Below are positions 59,655-64,000 of a stretch of 64,000 nt of DNA, piece by piece (within the stretch, counting starts at the first letter, position 1; every line of letters begins with the position of its first letter). Source of the stretch: Entoloma clypeatum (lineage: Eukaryota > Basidiomycota > Agaricomycetes > Agaricales > Entolomataceae); assembly GCA_963565915.1 (NCBI GenBank), contig OY751486.1, positions 4,278,001 through 4,342,000 of the forward strand, read 5' to 3'. The notes below the pieces were generated by a model that was not told the DNA's origin, ran no database searches, and was given only the letters and a program-made list of their open reading frames with translations. The translations under genes were made by a program, and so were the position numbers.

Positions 59655-60269
59655 ATGCCTGTAAGTCCCCGCGAATCCCTAGCTTCCACCTTGACATACT
59701 CACCATGCTCCGCAGCGTCAATCTCGTGGTCGTTCAGCTGCCCCCCGCGCTGCACCAGCACCAGCACCAGCTCAGTCTCGCGGAGCCCACACAGCAACTG
59801 CTCCCGCTGGCTATGCTCCCCCCCACGCACCCGCACCCCCTGCGGCTGCAACCGCGCAGCCCCAGCAGCCAGGTATGCTTGCCCAAATGGCCGCAACCGC
59901 CGGTTCGGTTGCCGTAGGATCCACCATCGGGCACGGCATCTCGAGCCTGCTCTTTGGCGGCGGCGGAAGCTCGAGTTCGACACCCGCAGAGTCTCACGCG
60001 CCTCCTGCTCAACAACAACAGCAATACCAGAGCGGTGCAACTTGCGAATTCCAGGCAAAGGGTATGTTCCCCGTTTTCTCTCTTCTGAGCCCGTGTTCAA
60101 TGGTTCGTGGCCCTGCTACAGAGTTCACGAAGTGCTTGGACAAGGCTGACCTTCCATCGTGCTCGTGGTACCTTGACCAACTTAAAGCTGTGCGTTGGGT
60201 TGTATTCATGCTATTGAAAATTGGCTTATAGACCTCTTCCAGTGCCAAGCTGCTGCTGCCCCTTATTAA
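59655..60269 (+). CDS. MIX17: Twin CX9C protein Mix17 (CHCHD2/CHCHD10 family)
   Basis: Mitochondrial intermembrane-space protein of the CHCHD2/10 family, imported through Mia40. Exons 59655-59660, 59716-60061, 60122-60189 and 60243-60269 (introns 55, 60 and 53 bp) give 148 residues. Starts MPRQSRGRS, as in the family, then an Ala/Pro/Gln-rich segment, the conserved hydrophobic region AVGSTIGHGISSLLFGG, and the C-terminal CHCH domain. There the two CX9C pairs are split by introns: CEFQAKEFTKC and CSWYLDQLKAC. The first coding exon is only ATG CCT. The TGC starting the last exon supplies the fourth cysteine. Confidence 0.95.
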
Positions 60270-60534
60270 GCGATCATTTTAACGACACTGGCAACAACTT
60301 AGACGGAAGCATTACATTCTACGCCAGAGACATCTGTATTTTATCACAAATGTATTCGGCGTAATAACAATTACACGGAACGTCTCCACTCAAATTGGCC
60401 TGAACCCTTCACATTATTTCATGCGTCTGAGATATTTTTTTAAAACATACAGGAGCCGGGTAACATGCAACATAATGTAAAGACAACTCTTAAGCGTCCC
60501 AGATCACGTCTAGACAGTGTTCAACTTGCGAAGT

Positions 60535-62349
60535 CTATGTCTTAAAGATCCTCAGCAACCGTGCTTCCGTTACGATCCTAGTCCGACAGAGGGGACATTC
60601 CCGTGAACTCTTCATCACCAGTTCAGAGCAATCTCGGCACATGGCCAGATGTCTACAGAGAATTGTATCAAGAATTCGACAGCACCTCTTTCAAAGAAAG
60701 TGAGAAACATACCCGCAGTCGACAATGGCGATATTTGCCTCGTCGTCTTGACATATGACGCACAACCCTGTTCGTTCAAGAGTCGTCGCTGTTCCTCGAA
60801 CCGGTGGGGATCGTGGAGGGGAAGACGTCGACGTCGACGAGACACCACTGTTCCTCGGCGCTGCCCTCTCACCCTCCTCTCTCGTCTCCCTCTCATCAGC
60901 CTCGATTCCCTGCCACTCATCCCTCTCCGCCGCCGCCCTCTCCTCCCGCGCCCTCATCTCCCGCTTATGTTCTTCCAAAAGCGCCCTCTGCCGCTCAATC
61001 CGCTCCGCCTCCTCCGCCTCTTCCAGCGCCCTCTGCCGCTCCCGCTCGCGCCGCTCGTCCTCCACGAGCGTCCGCACCTTGCTCACGAGGTCGCTCTTTT
61101 CGAGGATGAGCCCCGCGTTCACATGGTTTGTAAAGAGGATCGCCTTGAGCGCGCTGATGGAGAGTGCGGCAAGCGCGGAGTCGGGCATGTCGAGGAGCTG
61201 GTCGAGCGAGGGTGGAGGCGCGGTGGAGGCGGTGCGGGGGCGTGGGTGCGGCGGGGTAGGTGGGTTGAAAGCTTGGGAGGAGGCGGGGCGAGGGGGGTGG
61301 TGCGGTGGGTAGGGCCGGCTATTGCGGGGAGGTGAACTAGGTGGTGGTGGGTAGGGCCGGCTATCGTGGGGGAGTGGTGGCGGATGTGCTTGTGGGTTTT
61401 GAGGGCGGGGCATTGGGGGAGGTTGGAAGTTGTACGGCTGGGGTGGGCGCGGTGGGACTGGAGGCGGAGGCGGCTGCGGTGTGTAATTGTGGGTTTGATG
61501 AGACGGGTGGGGAGGGTATTGGTGGTGATTTTGTTGCTCAGGTTGAGAGTCAGGCGCTAGGTCGGGTCGCGGAAAACTGTGCGACTGTGGGCGTGCAGCC
61601 GGCCGTGGTGGTGGAGGGGGAATGGGAGGAGTCTGGCTGTTCCGGGCGAAGAAACTTCGATGGTGAGGACCAGCTGCTCTATTTGGGACGGAATGTTTCC
61701 GATAGTAGTTCTACACGATTGTGTTGATTATCGTCTGTCAAGCACAATGAGAACCACGAGCGCACCTCATTTTCTTTCGGAAGACAGCCATAAACAGTCT
61801 ATGATCATCAGGGACGAAGTGGACCTCATGAGAAACCACCTACTCTCGCCGCTAATATTTCTTCAACGAGATCATCTTTCTCAACCGCTCGATGCGTCTT
61901 AATGTCATACGCATCCACATATTTCCTCAGCTTCGACAGGGGAACCGTTCTGAGCTGCCCCTTGGCAGACGCAGTTACTACACGCAGTTCACCTCTGACA
62001 CGATCTCAAGCCCAAGATGGAGACGCACTGGTCAGATACTCGATGCAGAACGCACATACGTTCATAGAGCCGTACCCAGCCTCTTGTCCGCCGCGCGGCA
62101 TCAAAGCCTGGTAATCAGAGCAATTATGGCAGTACGAATAACCTGAAAAACAAAGGGGGCAGGCTCAAAGGTCGGTCTGGGGCGATCTCATGAGCCGACG
62201 GATAGCCAGGGACACCTACCACAGTGGTTGCACTTGCGGGATCGGTTGAGAAACACGTTGAACTCTTTGTTGCACTTTCTGCATGCCTGGGTCGGATCGA
62301 CTGGTGGAGGAGGTCCGCTTAGAAGCGGCAGCCCTCTAATTTCAGCCAT
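60535..62349 (-). CDS. FYVE-type zinc finger plus RING finger protein
   Basis: Likely E3 ubiquitin ligase with membrane-binding finger, like animal RNF34/RFFL. Exons 62349-62220, 62142-62029, 61977-61840, about 61734-61715, 61632-60713 and 60652-60535; about 479 residues. The N-terminal finger has eight Cys/His in FYVE spacing (CRKC, CNHC, YCHNC, CAFC) but no clear RR/KHHCR basic motif, so lipid binding is unproven. It is followed by a small helical SAP-like segment (LSKLRKYVDAYDIKTHRAVE), a long Pro-rich region, a second such helix set (ALSISALKAILFTNHVN), a Glu/Arg-rich coiled coil and a C-terminal C3HC4 RING: CVICQD, CGHLAMCRDC, CPLCRTRI. The RING is split by a 60-bp intron. Exon 4 boundaries are uncertain; an alternative would add a few residues. 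Confidence 0.86.
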
Positions 62350-62501
62350 ATGCAGGCAAGGAGTCTCGAGAGAGCGAACGATGCGAGGGGAGAGGGGAGG
62401 TTATATTATGGACCAGAGAATGTCGTCGAATGTTCGACGGGATCGTTGGTAAGCAATCCCGGTGGCTGTGCAGATAAGTGACGTAGATACAAATACAGAA
62501 A

Positions 62502-63151
62502 TCATTCATCGTCCCGCAGCTTCTCAATGTACACCAAGGTCACGAGAATCATGTCTATAATATGTTCTCCAGTCCGAAAGACGTCCAATATCGGCATCTG
62601 CGGTTCAGACAAAAGGCTTTTTTTCCCCACATGATACCGAGCGACAAGTGTTTGAGTTGCATCGTTGAGGGTCAACTATTCGGCGGTCAGTTAGAGACAC
62701 CCGTAAGGGAAGATCTAACCACTTACCTCGGACATCTTTGACCCTATCTTCCACTTGTACTCACGACCGTCTGGAGCAACGAAAACCCGATGACTGTAAG
62801 TTATAACGAGTTGTGTCAACCACCCATTCATTCCCTGAATGAGTGTACTCACCGGCCATGACAACTCCACCCCTGCTTTCTGAAGAATGTCCTCGTCTCG
62901 AATTCTCGCCCGCGGAAGCGCATCCTCGATGAGCAGAATGACTTCCACTCAAACTTCGCCATATATCCAAATACATCGCGCATCCGCTGGTCACGATGAC
63001 CACTTGCAAAATTATGGTTTGGGACAATGCGGGAGATAGTCGTGGTCCGCCCAAACATCCTGGATGACGTCCGAACTTTGTATATTGCTTGACCATCGGT
63101 GTTGTGGAAGGTCGAGTTGATAGGGGTGGTATCGGATAGATGAAAGCGCAT
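62502..63151 (-). CDS. DUF6593 family protein
   Basis: Exons 63151-62853, 62793-62727 and 62675-62502 (introns 59 and 51 bp) give 179 residues. The chain matches the basidiomycete DUF6593 family throughout: an N-terminal SDTTPINSTFHNTDGQAIYK, RTTTISRIVPN, then MAKFEWKSF, RFRGREFETRTFFRKQGW, RVFVAPDGREYKWKIG across intron 1, LVARYHVG and the C-terminal HIIDMILVTLVYIEKLR. The fold is beta-rich with a final hydrophobic helix. Function is unknown. The start ATG immediately precedes the family core. No signal peptide is seen. Confidence 0.86.
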
Positions 63152-64000
63152 GCTTTGTTCGTCTGTGGGTTCGAGATGACTTGAGTGGCGTGCACTATCA
63201 TCATCCTGCTCATTTTATATAAGTATGTAAAAGCGATGCATTGAGTGGCTAAGGATAAGCAGGACACACCTTGAGTGGCTCAAACTGAACAGAATATCGT
63301 TCCATGGAGATAATGACTTTGATATTTGAGGACAAACGTCGAGTTTAGAATGCCAGCCGCATCACTCATGGCATCAAGTAGAACCCCGAGTCCTTTAACA
63401 GAAACGTGTCTGTGATGATAATATGAGTACGGAAGTTCAAAGCTCAGCATGGGCACCAGCCAGCATTCCTTATCAAAACCGAACACGCGCCACTGCAGGG
63501 TGTACGTTAATCTCTCATCCTTGTTCAAACCTGGGATCGCATACCCTGCACTTGTACTGTCTGTATGGTTCGTTATCTCTGCTTGCTGATTGACGCCTGG
63601 GTTCAGACCTGTTTGCCACATTGAGGGTCCCATCACAAACGGGTGAATCTAGCACTTGCCGCCGTGTTGGAAGAGAAGGTGAAAGGGACGGATCACAGTG
63701 GCTGTACCTTCACTGATACTTTTGTGCCATTCGATTCTGGTTTTCTGGCTCTCTAAGAATGCCTCCTTAGGCTCAGCTCCGTCGTCTCCCTCTCAGCTCT
63801 CATGCGTCCTCTCCACGTGATCCGGCGAATTTCAACATATATACCACGCGAAAGGATCACCCGAGGCACCGATTATCAGCCCCGGAGATGATCACCATCA
63901 CCTTCGTAGGTTATTACCGCTCTGGTTCTAGTCATGCACAGCCCATAGAAACCCTTTAGATTCGCCACGGAGAGTCAGAAGATAACTTGGTATGACTTTT
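63152..64000. other. Right edge, no secure gene
   Basis: The minus-strand frame 63636-63280 (about 115 codons, ending VLKYQSHYLHGTIFCSV) is a possible small gene or 5' exon but has no recognised motif. The last 300 bp include an AT-rich TATATA box near 63839 and no gene. Confidence 0.3.

Overview
This window is nuclear DNA from a filamentous basidiomycete, most likely an Agaricomycete (mushroom-forming fungus). Genes are split by many short GT-AG introns (mostly 46-70 bp). Several families are typical of or expanded in these fungi: DUF6534-like seven-helix membrane proteins, DUF6593 proteins, sesquiterpene synthases, GT32-like and O-fucosyltransferase-like enzymes, and large P-loop NTPase/nuclease proteins of Crinkler (CRN) type. 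I rebuilt exon structures by hand from splice sites, reading frame and family conservation. No RNA evidence was available, so starts and weak introns are predictions.

Layout. 1-2.8 kb: a DUF1769 gene running off the left edge and an OTT_1508-like deaminase. 2.8-6.9 kb: no recognisable gene. 6.9-12.8 kb: a membrane-anchored Cys-rich protein (DUF7729-like), the DEAD-box helicase DHH1 and a GT32-like glycosyltransferase. 13-14.7 kb: the SDH assembly factor SDH5 (SDHAF2) and a tandem decayed duplicate of it. 15.3-18.3 kb: a DUF6534-like membrane protein, a possible decayed relative and a possible tiny membrane protein. 21.6-30 kb: an O-fucosyltransferase-like enzyme, a 64-residue membrane protein, and the ribosome-biogenesis genes PWP2 and MAK5 in series on the minus strand. 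30-44 kb: an accessory block with three copies of one NTPase-nuclease family (two apparently full, one pseudogene), a small protein with the N-terminal peptide motif seen on fungal STAND proteins, a four-helix membrane protein, and ORC5 embedded among them. 45.3-50.3 kb: the SAM carrier PET8 and a DHA1-type MFS transporter, convergent. 52-57 kb: a sesquiterpene synthase and decayed, inverted pieces of a second terpene synthase and of the mitochondrial Mba1/mL45-like gene. 58-63 kb: the intact Mba1/mL45-like gene, divergent MIX17 (twin CX9C), a FYVE-RING protein and a DUF6593 protein.

How it fits together. The core genes serve replication (ORC5), small-subunit and large-subunit ribosome biogenesis (PWP2, MAK5), mRNA decay (DHH1) and mitochondria (SDH5, PET8, MIX17, Mba1/mL45-like). 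The accessory genes resemble molecular-conflict or effector-type proteins. The most interesting feature is the NTPase-nuclease family. Its copies show gain or loss of an N-terminal region, a changed nuclease-core residue in one copy, and a stray 3' piece of ORC5 that records the duplication. A perfect 27-bp palindrome sits between the two divergent mitochondrial genes at 59.58 kb.
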